DNA from: Pseudomonas brassicacearum
GTDB taxonomy: Bacteria; Pseudomonadota; Gammaproteobacteria; Pseudomonadales; Pseudomonadaceae
Length of the DNA stretch: 64,000 nt
Direction: 5' to 3'
Assembly: GCF_003732225.1 (NCBI RefSeq)
Contig: NZ_MOBJ01000003.1
Coordinates: forward strand, 447,135 to 511,134
The position numbers were made by a program, and so were the translations under genes. The first letter of the stretch is position 1. The number at the start of each line of letters is the position of its first letter. Under the pieces are notes generated by a model. That model was not told the origin of the DNA. It saw only the letters and a program-made list of their open reading frames with translations, and ran no database searches. This document shows positions 45,620 through 53,546 of the stretch, piece after piece.

Positions 45620-47434
45620 ATGCTTATGACCCCAACACTCCCCCGCAGACCTCGCTGGCGCAGCCTGGGCCTGCTCGCCCTGTGCCTGGCGCCGTTGCTG
45701 TGGCCACTGCAGCACTTGGCCGAGCGGTATTACCGCAGCGAGTTGGCCGGGCAAAATCGCCAGACGCTGGACCTCTACGTCGCCAACCTGCTGGGGACCC
45801 TGCACCGTTACGAGGTGCTGCCGCAAATCCTCGGTGATCTGCCGGCCCTGCGTGCCGTTCTCGCCGCGCCGCATCAACCGCTGACCACCGACAACGCCAA
45901 CCGCCTGCTCAAGGACATCCGCGCCCAGACTGGCGCCGAAGTCATGTACCTGATGGACACCAGCGGCAAGACCCTGGCGGCTTCCAACTGGGACAAACAC
46001 GACAGTTTTGTCGGACGTAACTTTGCCTTCCGGCCGTATTTCAGCGAAGCCATGCAAGGTCGTCTCGGGCGCTTTTTCGGCCTGGGCACCACGTCGGCCA
46101 AACGTGGTTACTTCTTTGCAGGAGCCGTGCGCGATGGCGGGCAGATCATCGGTGTGCTGGTGGTCAAGGTCGACCTCGACCACACCGAAAGCCTCTGGGG
46201 CAAAACCCCTGAACAACTGCTGCTGACCGACCACAACGGGGTGGTCATCATCACCTCACGCGCGGATTGGCGCTTCAGGGCGACCCGCCCGCTGAGTGAT
46301 GAGGAACGCACAGCGATCACCGCCATCCAGCCCTACCCGACTCGTGATCCGCAACCACTGAATCTCAACCCGGACGCTTGGCTGATCCAGACTCAGCAAA
46401 TCGCAGAAACCGGCTGGAGCGTCAGCATCCTTGCGCCCAGAACCCTGATTGACCGACCGGTGCGCACAGTGGTGGCTATCGGCGGGGCCACATTGCTGGT
46501 GTTGATGTTGCTGCTGGGACTACTGATGCAACGCCGTCGTCATTACTTGCAGCGCATCGCCTTCGAAGCCAAGACCCGCCGCGAACTGGAAGCGCGCGTC
46601 GCCGAAAGGACCAGCGATCTCGAAGGTCTCAACCGTCGCCTCAAGCAGGAAGTGCTGGAACGCGAACAGGCGCAACAGGAACTGGTGCGCGCCCAGGATG
46701 ATCTGGTCCAGGCCGGCAAACTATCGGCGCTGGGCACCATGTCGGCAAGCATCAGCCACGAGCTGAATCAACCGCTGGCAGCCATTCGCAGCTACGCGGA
46801 AAACGCCGAAGTGCTGCTCGACCATCAGCGCACCGGCGATGCCCGCGGCAACCTGAAACTGATCAGCGAACTGACCGGGCGCATGGCCTCGATCATCGCC
46901 CACCTGCGCGCCTTCGCCCGTCGCGACCGCCACGCCCCGGAAAGTGTCGCGCTGCAACCGGCACTGGACGACGCACTGGCGTTGCTGGCCAAGCGCAGAC
47001 GGGCAATGGAAGTCGAGCTGATCCGTGATCTGCCGGCCGCCACGCTGTGGGTCGAGGCCGGCGAAACCCGACTGCGCCAGGTGCTCGGCAACCTGCTGGC
47101 CAACGCCCTCGACGCCCTGACCGAAAAAGGCCCGCCACGTAGACTCTGGTTGAGTGCCGAATCCACCACCGACGGCGTCAACCTGTACATTCGCGATAAC
47201 GGTCCGGGGTTCTGCATGGAGGCCCTCGGCCGCGCCGGTGAACCTTTTTACACCACCAAGACCCGCACTCAGGGCCTTGGATTGGGGCTGGCCATCTGCG
47301 ACACCCTGATGCGCGCCTTCGGCGGTGAACTGTCGTTCGCCAACCACAAGGAAGGCGGCGCCCTGATCACCCTGCGGCTGCGCGCGGGCGCACCCGGTGT
47401 CAGTCTGCAACCGTCCGAGGACCGCAGTGAATGA
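45620..47434 (+). CDS. dctB: C4-dicarboxylate sensor histidine kinase DctB
   Basis: A 604-residue membrane kinase. Two membrane helices (about 16-34 and 288-309) enclose a periplasmic double-Cache sensor domain. A coiled coil (~325-375) follows, then the H-box SISHELNQPLAAIRSYAENA, the N-box NLLANALDAL, and the G-boxes DNGPGF and GLGLGLAI. It would sense succinate, fumarate or malate and phosphorylate DctD. An in-frame ATG two codons later is an alternative start. Overlaps dctD by four bases; the transporter gene dctA is not in the window. Confidence 0.88.
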   Translation: MLMTPTLPRRPRWRSLGLLALCLAPLLWPLQHLAERYYRSELAGQNRQTLDLYVANLLGTLHRYEVLPQILGDLPALRAVLAAPHQPLTTDNANRLLKDIRAQTGAEVMYLMDTSGKTLAASNWDKHDSFVGRNFAFRPYFSEAMQGRLGRFFGLGTTSAKRGYFFAGAVRDGGQIIGVLVVKVDLDHTESLWGKTPEQLLLTDHNGVVIITSRADWRFRATRPLSDEERTAITAIQPYPTRDPQPLNLNPDAWLIQTQQIAETGWSVSILAPRTLIDRPVRTVVAIGGATLLVLMLLLGLLMQRRRHYLQRIAFEAKTRRELEARVAERTSDLEGLNRRLKQEVLEREQAQQELVRAQDDLVQAGKLSALGTMSASISHELNQPLAAIRSYAENAEVLLDHQRTGDARGNLKLISELTGRMASIIAHLRAFARRDRHAPESVALQPALDDALALLAKRRRAMEVELIRDLPAATLWVEAGETRLRQVLGNLLANALDALTEKGPPRRLWLSAESTTDGVNLYIRDNGPGFCMEALGRAGEPFYTTKTRTQGLGLGLAICDTLMRAFGGELSFANHKEGGALITLRLRAGAPGVSLQPSEDRSE

Positions 47435-48834
47435 GCAACCTGATCGACAACCGCATCCAGGTCGTGCTGATCGATGACGATCCGCATCTGCGTCAGGCCC
47501 TGAGCCAGACTCTGGACCTCGCCGGCCTGAAAATCCTGCCATTGGCCGAAGCCAAGGGCCTTGCCTCGCGCCTGGAGCGCGACTGGCCCGGTGTGGTGGT
47601 CAGCGACATCCGCATGCCAGGCATGGACGGTCTCGAACTGTTGAGCGAATTGCACGCCCAGGACCCGGAGTTGCCGGTATTGCTGATCACCGGTCACGGC
47701 GACGTGCCTTTAGCCGTGCAGGCGATGCGTGCCGGCGCTTATGACTTCCTCGAAAAACCATTCGCCAGCGATGCGTTGCTCGACAGCGTGCGCCGCGCCC
47801 TGGCCTTGCGCCAATTGGTGCTGGATAACCGCAGCCTGCGGCTGGCCCTGAGCGATCGCAATCAGCTCAGCACGCGACTGGTCGGGCAATCGGCACCGAT
47901 GCTGCGCCTGCGCGAACAGATCGGTGCCTTGGCGCCGACCAAGGCCGATGTGTTGATCCTCGGTGAAACCGGTGCCGGCAAGGAAGTGGTGGCCCGAGCC
48001 CTGCACGACCTGTCGAACCGCCGCAATGGCCCGTTTGTCGCGATCAACGCCGGGGCGCTGGCCGAGTCGGTGGTCGAGAGCGAATTGTTCGGCCACGAAC
48101 CCGGTGCCTTCACCGGCGCGCAAAAGCGCCGGATCGGCAAATTCGAATTCGCCAATGGCGGCACGCTGTTCCTCGATGAAATCGAAAGCATGAGCCTGGA
48201 CGTGCAGGTGAAATTGCTGCGTTTGCTGCAAGAGCGGGTGGTCGAGCGTTTGGGCGGCAATCAGCTGATCCCGCTGGACATCCGGATCATCGCCGCAACC
48301 AAGGAAGACCTGCGTCAATCGGCGGATCAGGGGCGTTTTCGTGCCGACTTGTACTACCGCTTGAACGTCGCGCCGCTGCGCATTCCGCCGCTACGTGAAC
48401 GCGGTGAAGACGCGCTGATGCTGTTCCAGCACTTCGCCAACGAAGCCAGCGAACGCCACGGTCTGCCACCCCACGAACTGCAACCCGGACAACGGGCTCT
48501 ACTGCTGCGGCATACTTGGCCAGGCAACGTCCGCGAACTGCAAAACGCCGCCGAACGTTTCGCCCTGGGCCTGGAACTCGCGCTGGACAACAGCGTTCCG
48601 GATGGCAGCGCTGCACCGCTCACCGCAGTGCTCAGCGGTAATCTGAGCGAGCAGGTGGAGAGTTTCGAAAAGAACCTGATCGCCGCCGAACTGACGCGCT
48701 CTCACAGCTCGTTGCGCAGCGTCGCCGAAGCGCTGGGTATTCCACGCAAAACCCTGCATGACAAACTGCGCAAACACGGCTTGAATTTTGCCGATGGTGC
48801 TGGCGCCAACAGCAACGCCGACGAGCTCGATTGA
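47431..48834 (+). CDS. dctD: Sigma-54-dependent response regulator DctD
   Basis: A 467-residue NtrC-family activator. The receiver has VLIDDDPHLR and the phosphoacceptor Asp in VVSDIRMPGMDG. The AAA+ domain has GETGAGKE, the sigma-54 contact loop GAFTGA, and RPFVAINAGAL-like core segments. The C-terminal FIS-type helix-turn-helix is at about 430-455 (LRSVAEALGIPRKTLHDKL). It would switch on dicarboxylate transport with RpoN. Operon with dctB. Confidence 0.92.
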   Translation: MSNLIDNRIQVVLIDDDPHLRQALSQTLDLAGLKILPLAEAKGLASRLERDWPGVVVSDIRMPGMDGLELLSELHAQDPELPVLLITGHGDVPLAVQAMRAGAYDFLEKPFASDALLDSVRRALALRQLVLDNRSLRLALSDRNQLSTRLVGQSAPMLRLREQIGALAPTKADVLILGETGAGKEVVARALHDLSNRRNGPFVAINAGALAESVVESELFGHEPGAFTGAQKRRIGKFEFANGGTLFLDEIESMSLDVQVKLLRLLQERVVERLGGNQLIPLDIRIIAATKEDLRQSADQGRFRADLYYRLNVAPLRIPPLRERGEDALMLFQHFANEASERHGLPPHELQPGQRALLLRHTWPGNVRELQNAAERFALGLELALDNSVPDGSAAPLTAVLSGNLSEQVESFEKNLIAAELTRSHSSLRSVAEALGIPRKTLHDKLRKHGLNFADGAGANSNADELD

Positions 48835-48884
48835 GCCGTGCCGACTAACCTTCACATAAGCGTTCAAAATCCCGAGGCCCGTGC

Positions 48885-49340
48885 ATGAATCGCGACAGTC
48901 GTCACCTGGAATCCGTCCTCCACCGCGACATTCCCCTCACGCGGGACATGGGCCTCAAGGTGCTCGACTGGCAGTCGCAACAGCTGCGCTTGCAGCTACC
49001 GCTGGCAGCCAATTTCAATCACAAAAGCACCATGTTCGGTGGCAGCCTGTATTGCGGTGCGGTGTTGGCGGGTTGGGGCTGGCTGCATTTGCGCCTGCGT
49101 GAAGAAGGCGTCGAGGACGGGCACATCGTGATTCAGGAAGGTCAGATCAGCTATCCGCTGCCGGTCACCAGCGACGGCATCGCAATCTGCGCTGCGCCGA
49201 GTGCGGCGGTCTGGAAGAATTTTTTGACCATGTACCAGCGCTATGGCCGGGCACGGTTGACGTTGCATACACGGGTCGTGAATGCCGACAGCGATGAGTC
49301 TGCAGTGACGTTTACCGGGCAATACGTTTTGCACCGGTAA
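48885..49340 (+). CDS. Hot-dog thioesterase (YiiD C-terminal-like)
   Basis: A 151-residue hot-dog-fold protein with NHKSTMFGGSLYCGAVLAGWG, the central helix motif of the YiiD-C thioesterase family. Substrate unknown. Single gene after dctD with a 50-base gap. Confidence 0.85.
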   Translation: MNRDSRHLESVLHRDIPLTRDMGLKVLDWQSQQLRLQLPLAANFNHKSTMFGGSLYCGAVLAGWGWLHLRLREEGVEDGHIVIQEGQISYPLPVTSDGIAICAAPSAAVWKNFLTMYQRYGRARLTLHTRVVNADSDESAVTFTGQYVLHR

Positions 49341-49353
49341 ACGCCGTCTCCCC

Positions 49354-49380
49354 GTAGGAGCTGCCGAAGGCTGCGATCTC
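49354..49380. repeat. Half REP-like element GTAGGAGCTGCCGAAGGCTG
   Basis: This sequence is a widespread dispersed repeat in fluorescent pseudomonads. Here only one arm is present, between the convergent thioesterase and cysQ genes. Confidence 0.55.
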
Positions 49381-49386
49381 TTGATC

Positions 49387-50223
49387 TTAGCCGCGCGCCA
49401 GTTCCAGAAATTTCTCGCGCCAGGCAGCCTTTGCCGGAAGTGCGAGGAAGAACGAATTCAATAAAGACTCTCGCGCCGGATAGCTGAACGGCTCACCGCT
49501 CAACTCCAGCACCTCGCCACCCGCACCTTCGAGCACGCCTTGCGCCGCAGCAGTGTCCCACTGAGAGGTCGGCGCCAAGCGTGGATAACAATCGGCCGCC
49601 CCTTCCGCCAGCAGACAAAACTTCAGCGAACTGCCGATATTGGCCAGCTCCAACTCACCCAGGCTATCGCTCAAACCCGCGAGCAAACGCTCCTGCTCAG
49701 GGCTTGAATGTCGACGGCTGGCAACGACAGTGAATGCTTCACCAGCAGGCGGCACATCACGGACCTGAATCGGCAGCGGTGCTGCATCCTTGTCGGCACG
49801 CCAGGCCCCGAGCCCGGCGCCACCGAAGTAGCAGCGGCCGTTGGTCGGCATCGACACTACGCCGAACACCACGCGTCCCTGTTCGATCAGCGCGATGTTG
49901 ACGGTGAATTCTTCACTGCCGGAGATGAACTCCTTGGTGCCATCCAGCGGATCGACCAGCCACCAGCGTTGCCAACCGGCGCGCACAGTTTGCGGGATGT
50001 CAGCGTCTTCTTCCGAGAGCACCGGGATGCTCGGATCAAGCGCTGTCAGCCCTGCCAGAATCAGATGATGAGCGGCCAGATCGGCGGCGGTGACCGGAGA
50101 ATCGTCAGCCTTGGCAGTCACTGCCGTGCCGGTGCGCCAGAACGGCAGGATGACCTCACCGGCCTTCAGCGCCAGCTCGACCACGGGAGCCAGCAAAGGA
50201 TGAACCTGGGGAAAATCACTCAC
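49387..50223 (-). CDS. cysQ: 3'(2'),5'-bisphosphate nucleotidase CysQ
   Basis: A 278-residue Li-sensitive phosphatase that clears 3'-phosphoadenosine 5'-phosphate from sulfate assimilation. The metal motifs are VLSEEDAD and WLVDPLDGTKEF, and DTAAAQGVLEGAGG is the C-terminal one. It overlaps nudE by four bases, an arrangement also seen in other pseudomonads. Confidence 0.95.
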   Translation of the reverse strand: MSDFPQVHPLLAPVVELALKAGEVILPFWRTGTAVTAKADDSPVTAADLAAHHLILAGLTALDPSIPVLSEEDADIPQTVRAGWQRWWLVDPLDGTKEFISGSEEFTVNIALIEQGRVVFGVVSMPTNGRCYFGGAGLGAWRADKDAAPLPIQVRDVPPAGEAFTVVASRRHSSPEQERLLAGLSDSLGELELANIGSSLKFCLLAEGAADCYPRLAPTSQWDTAAAQGVLEGAGGEVLELSGEPFSYPARESLLNSFFLALPAKAAWREKFLELARG

Positions 50224-50786
50224 GGTTGAAACACTCCACGCTGAGTCAGTAGATCACGGGCCAGGTACAACGCCGCCAAGGCGCGGCCTTCGGTGAATTG
50301 CGGGTTCTGTGCCAGCGCCGCCAGCTCTCGCAGATTGACCCGATCCACGCGCATCGGCTCCGGCTCGTCACCTTCAAGGCTTTCTTCGTACAAGTCAGTC
50401 GCCAACACCACCTGAATCTTCTGGCTCATGTAACCGGGTGACAGCGACAGCTCGGTCAGATGCTCCAGTTGCCGTGCGCCAAAACCGGCCTCTTCCTTGA
50501 GCTCACGCTCGGCCGCTGCCAACACATCCTCGCCAGGTTCGATCAGGCCTTTGGGTAGCGACATTTCATAGGCATCGGTTCCGCCGCAGTACTCTTCGAC
50601 CAGCACCGCATGCTCGGAATCAAGCATCGCCACGATCATCACCGCGCCATACCCGGCGCCCTTGCCGACCAATCGCTCATAGGTGCGCTCGACGCCATTG
50701 GAAAAGCGCAGTTGCACCTCTTCAACGCAGAACAAGCGACTGGTGGCGATGATCTCGCGGGCTAATACTTCGGGTTTCTGGCGCAT
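50220..50786 (-). CDS. nudE: ADP compounds hydrolase NudE
   Basis: A 188-residue NUDIX hydrolase of ADP-ribose and related compounds. The Nudix box GLIEPGEDVLAAAERELKEE, then AG, is complete. AAGGAG stands before the ATG at 50786; the longer in-frame start crosses the yrfG promoter. Divergent from yrfG with an 88-base gap. Confidence 0.93.
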   Translation of the reverse strand: MRQKPEVLAREIIATSRLFCVEEVQLRFSNGVERTYERLVGKGAGYGAVMIVAMLDSEHAVLVEEYCGGTDAYEMSLPKGLIEPGEDVLAAAERELKEEAGFGARQLEHLTELSLSPGYMSQKIQVVLATDLYEESLEGDEPEPMRVDRVNLRELAALAQNPQFTEGRALAALYLARDLLTQRGVFQP

Positions 50787-50874
50787 GGCGGCTCCTTGGC
50801 ATGAACGCGGTACTATAACGCGGCTTTCCCGATTGTTTGTGTCGGATATCTTTCTACTGTTCGAGAAATTTTCC

Positions 50875-51537
50875 ATGCCATCACTGCCCTGGCGCGACAT
50901 CGATACCGTTCTGCTGGATATGGACGGCACGCTGCTGGACCTGCATTACGATAACCATTTCTGGATGGAGCATCTGCCCCAGCGCTATGCCGAGCTGCAC
51001 GGTGTCAGCCGGGCCATGGCCGAGCTGGAATTGCAGCCATTGTTCGAGCGTAACGCCGGTCAGTTGCAGTGGTATTGCCTGGACTTCTGGAGCGCCGAGC
51101 TGAAGCTGCCGGTGCGCGAGTTGAAACTCGAAACCGCCCATCTGATTGCTCTGCGCCCGGATGCCGATACCTTTCTGGCGGCGATCAAACAGGCCGGTAA
51201 ACGCGTGATCCTGATCACCAATGCTCACCGCGATTCGTTGTCGCTGAAGCTGGAAAGAGTCGAGCTTGCGCCCTATTTCGAGCGGTTGATCAGCTCCCAC
51301 GATTACGGTTTCGCCAAGGAAAACCCGCAATTCTGGGATGCCTTGCGCACAGACATCGACTTCGACCCACGCCGCAGCCTGTTTATCGACGACACCTTGC
51401 CGATCCTGCGCAGCGCACGAGACTTTGGCGTGGCGCATCTGTTGGCCGTGAGCCAACCGGACAGCCGCAAAGAACCGAAAGACACCGCCGAGTTTATGGC
51501 AGTGGGGGATTATCGGGAGTTGATCGAGGGGCTCTGA
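50875..51537 (+). CDS. yrfG: GMP/IMP nucleotidase YrfG (HAD family)
   Basis: A 220-residue HAD hydrolase. Motif I is LLDMDGTLLD (Asp15, Asp17), the cap follows, motif II is VILITNAHRDS, and motif IV FIDDTLPILRSARDFG. YrfG dephosphorylates purine nucleotides. The nudE/yrfG divergent pair with cysQ matches the conserved nudE-yrfG neighbourhood of gammaproteobacteria. Confidence 0.9.
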   Translation: MPSLPWRDIDTVLLDMDGTLLDLHYDNHFWMEHLPQRYAELHGVSRAMAELELQPLFERNAGQLQWYCLDFWSAELKLPVRELKLETAHLIALRPDADTFLAAIKQAGKRVILITNAHRDSLSLKLERVELAPYFERLISSHDYGFAKENPQFWDALRTDIDFDPRRSLFIDDTLPILRSARDFGVAHLLAVSQPDSRKEPKDTAEFMAVGDYRELIEGL

Positions 51538-51552
51538 GACCAAGTCGCTAGC

Positions 51553-51649
51553 ATCGCGAGCAAGCTCGCTCCCACACTGGATCTTCTTCGTGCACAAACT
51601 CTGTGTTCACTGCAGATCAAATGTGGGAGCGAGCTTGCTCGCGATAGCG
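51553..51649. repeat. REP pair, opposite arrangement
   Basis: Here the complement (ATCGCGAGCAAGCTCGCTCC) comes first and the TGTGGGAGCGAGC form second, so the two REPs point away from each other compared with the units at 5738 and 38928. It separates yrfG from the LysR gene. Confidence 0.85.
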
Positions 51650-51724
51650 GTCTCAACCGACCCATGACTCAGGTTCGGCACAAGCGCTAGAATCGCGCCC
51701 CCTGGCCTGCGCACTGGAGCGACG

Positions 51725-52612
51725 ATGGACATCAAACAGCTGAAATTCCTCATCGCCCTCGACGAAACCCGGCACTTCGGCCAGGCCGCTGCGCGTTGCC
51801 ACATCACTCAGCCAACCCTGTCGATGCGCTTGCGCAGCCTTGAAGAAGAACTCGATCTGCCGTTGGTCAATCGCGGCCAGCGCTTCGAAGGTTTCACCGC
51901 GCCGGGCGAGCGGGTGCTGGCGTGGGCACGCACTGTGCTGGCCGCCTGTGACGGCTTGCAGGCCGAGGCCGCAGCCTGTCGCGGCAATCTGGTCGGCACC
52001 TTGCGTCTGGGCGTGGTGCCGCTGTCGAGTTTTGATCCCCTGCCGCTGATGCAACAGCTGCACGGCGAACACCCGAACCTGCGATTCGAACTCTCGGCCT
52101 TGAGCTCCGAGCAAATCCTCGAACACTTGGCAAACAATCGCCTGGACCTCGGCGTGTCCTATCTTGATCGCCTTGATAGCGAGCGCTTCGACTCGCTGGC
52201 CTTCAGCGAAACCCGCATGGGCTTGCTCTACGACCAGCGCTTCTTCAGCTTCGGTGAAAAACCCTTGAGCTGGGAAGCACTCATCGAGCTGCCCTTGGGC
52301 ATGCTCACCAGTGGCATGCACTTTCGCCAGTCCATCGACCACAACTTCCACAGCCGTGGCCTCAGCCCGCAACCGTTGTTACAGACCGACGCGGTCCATC
52401 AATTGTTGCAAGCTGTGCACGGTGGCCTGTGTTGCGCGGTGATGCCATTGGAAGGCGGACTCGAAACGCTGACCGAACATTTGCGTCTGCAACCCATCGA
52501 AAACGCGCAAACCCTCAGCCGGCTGGGGCTGATCATGCGCCGCAGTGCACCGCGCTCGGCACTGGCTGAGGCGTGTTTCGCGCACTATCAGAAATCACCG
52601 ACGAACTCTTGA
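51725..52612 (+). CDS. LysR-family transcriptional regulator next to fdhD
   Basis: A 295-residue regulator: N-terminal winged HTH (FGQAAARCHITQPTLSMRLR, 17-36) and a LysR substrate-binding domain. It lies 94 bases upstream of fdhD in the same direction, so it may control the fdhD-oxidoreductase pair. The inducer is unknown; the N-terminus is OxyR-like in places, but the redox cysteine pattern of OxyR is absent. Confidence 0.88.
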   Translation: MDIKQLKFLIALDETRHFGQAAARCHITQPTLSMRLRSLEEELDLPLVNRGQRFEGFTAPGERVLAWARTVLAACDGLQAEAAACRGNLVGTLRLGVVPLSSFDPLPLMQQLHGEHPNLRFELSALSSEQILEHLANNRLDLGVSYLDRLDSERFDSLAFSETRMGLLYDQRFFSFGEKPLSWEALIELPLGMLTSGMHFRQSIDHNFHSRGLSPQPLLQTDAVHQLLQAVHGGLCCAVMPLEGGLETLTEHLRLQPIENAQTLSRLGLIMRRSAPRSALAEACFAHYQKSPTNS

Positions 52613-52620
52613 TCGACGCT

Positions 52621-52634
52621 ATCTATCGGTAGAT
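52621..52634. promoter_or_regulatory. Palindrome upstream of fdhD
   Basis: ATCTATCGGTAGAT: perfect 5-bp arms with four bases between, between the LysR gene and fdhD. The size and symmetry fit a LysR-type T-N11-A site; this is a guess from position. Confidence 0.35.
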
Positions 52635-52706
52635 CAGTATTAGCGATTAGACGTGACACATTGACGCGCCTAGGCTTAAGGCTGGATAAACCGCCGGTAT
52701 TGCCCC

Positions 52707-53546
52707 ATGAAAGCCAAGCGTCCGGTCTGCGGGGCGCCCGCCCTCGAAATGCCCACGCCCGCCGCCAGTCAGAACTATCAGTATTGCAACCTCGACCACA
52801 GCGAATCAGCCAGCACCGCGCTCGCTGAGGAAGTGGCACTGGCGATCGCCTACAACGGCATCAGCCAGGCGGTGATGCTGGTCACCCCGAGCGACCTGGA
52901 AGACTTCATCGTCGGCTTCAGCCTGGGCAGCGGGATCATCAACGACGTGTCCGACCTCTATGACCTGCAACTCAGCGGGTCCGGTTCGGCGCAGTACGCG
53001 CAGGTCAGCATTTCCAGCCGCGCGTTCTGGAACCTCAAGCAGCAACGTCGGCAACTGGCCGGTACCAGCGGCTGCGGGCTGTGTGGCGTCGAAGCGGTCG
53101 AGCAAGCCTTGCCGCAACTCAACGTATTACCCGGCGCGCCATTGCCTCCCGCGCAATGGCTTGAAGGCCTGCGCCAGCGCATCAGTGAATTTCAGCCGTT
53201 GGGTCAGCATTGTGGCGCGGTGCATGCCGCTGTGTTCATGAACAACCAAGGTGAGTTGCTGCTGGGCCGTGAAGACATCGGCCGACACAACGCCCTCGAC
53301 AAGCTGATCGGTGCACTGATCCGCCAGCACATCTCCACTGAAGGCGGCCTGGCGATTGTCACCAGCCGTTGCAGCCTTGAGCTGATCCAGAAAGTTTTGC
53401 GCGCCGGCATCCAGACCCTGGTCAGCCTGTCGTCGCCCACCGGCCTGGCCCTGCAATGGGCGCGCCGGCACAACCTCAATCTCATCCACCTGCCGCAGAA
53501 AAGTGCGCCGCGGGTCTACAGCCCTGCGACGGAGAACCAAGCGTGA
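52707..53546 (+). CDS. fdhD: Formate dehydrogenase accessory sulfurtransferase FdhD
   Basis: A 279-residue protein that transfers sulfur from IscS to the Mo cofactor. The sulfur-carrying loop is Cys123-Gly-Leu-Cys126 (GTSGCGLCGVEA). GREDIGRHNALDKLIG and TSRCSLELIQKV are strongly conserved. Its stop overlaps the GTG start of the molybdoenzyme gene, its likely client. Confidence 0.95.
   Translation: MKAKRPVCGAPALEMPTPAASQNYQYCNLDHSESASTALAEEVALAIAYNGISQAVMLVTPSDLEDFIVGFSLGSGIINDVSDLYDLQLSGSGSAQYAQVSISSRAFWNLKQQRRQLAGTSGCGLCGVEAVEQALPQLNVLPGAPLPPAQWLEGLRQRISEFQPLGQHCGAVHAAVFMNNQGELLLGREDIGRHNALDKLIGALIRQHISTEGGLAIVTSRCSLELIQKVLRAGIQTLVSLSSPTGLALQWARRHNLNLIHLPQKSAPRVYSPATENQA

Noticed and set aside
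51725..52612. LysR regulator as OxyR
   Set aside because: The N-terminus is similar, but the redox-active Cys pair of OxyR is not present and the neighbours are fdhD and a molybdoenzyme.
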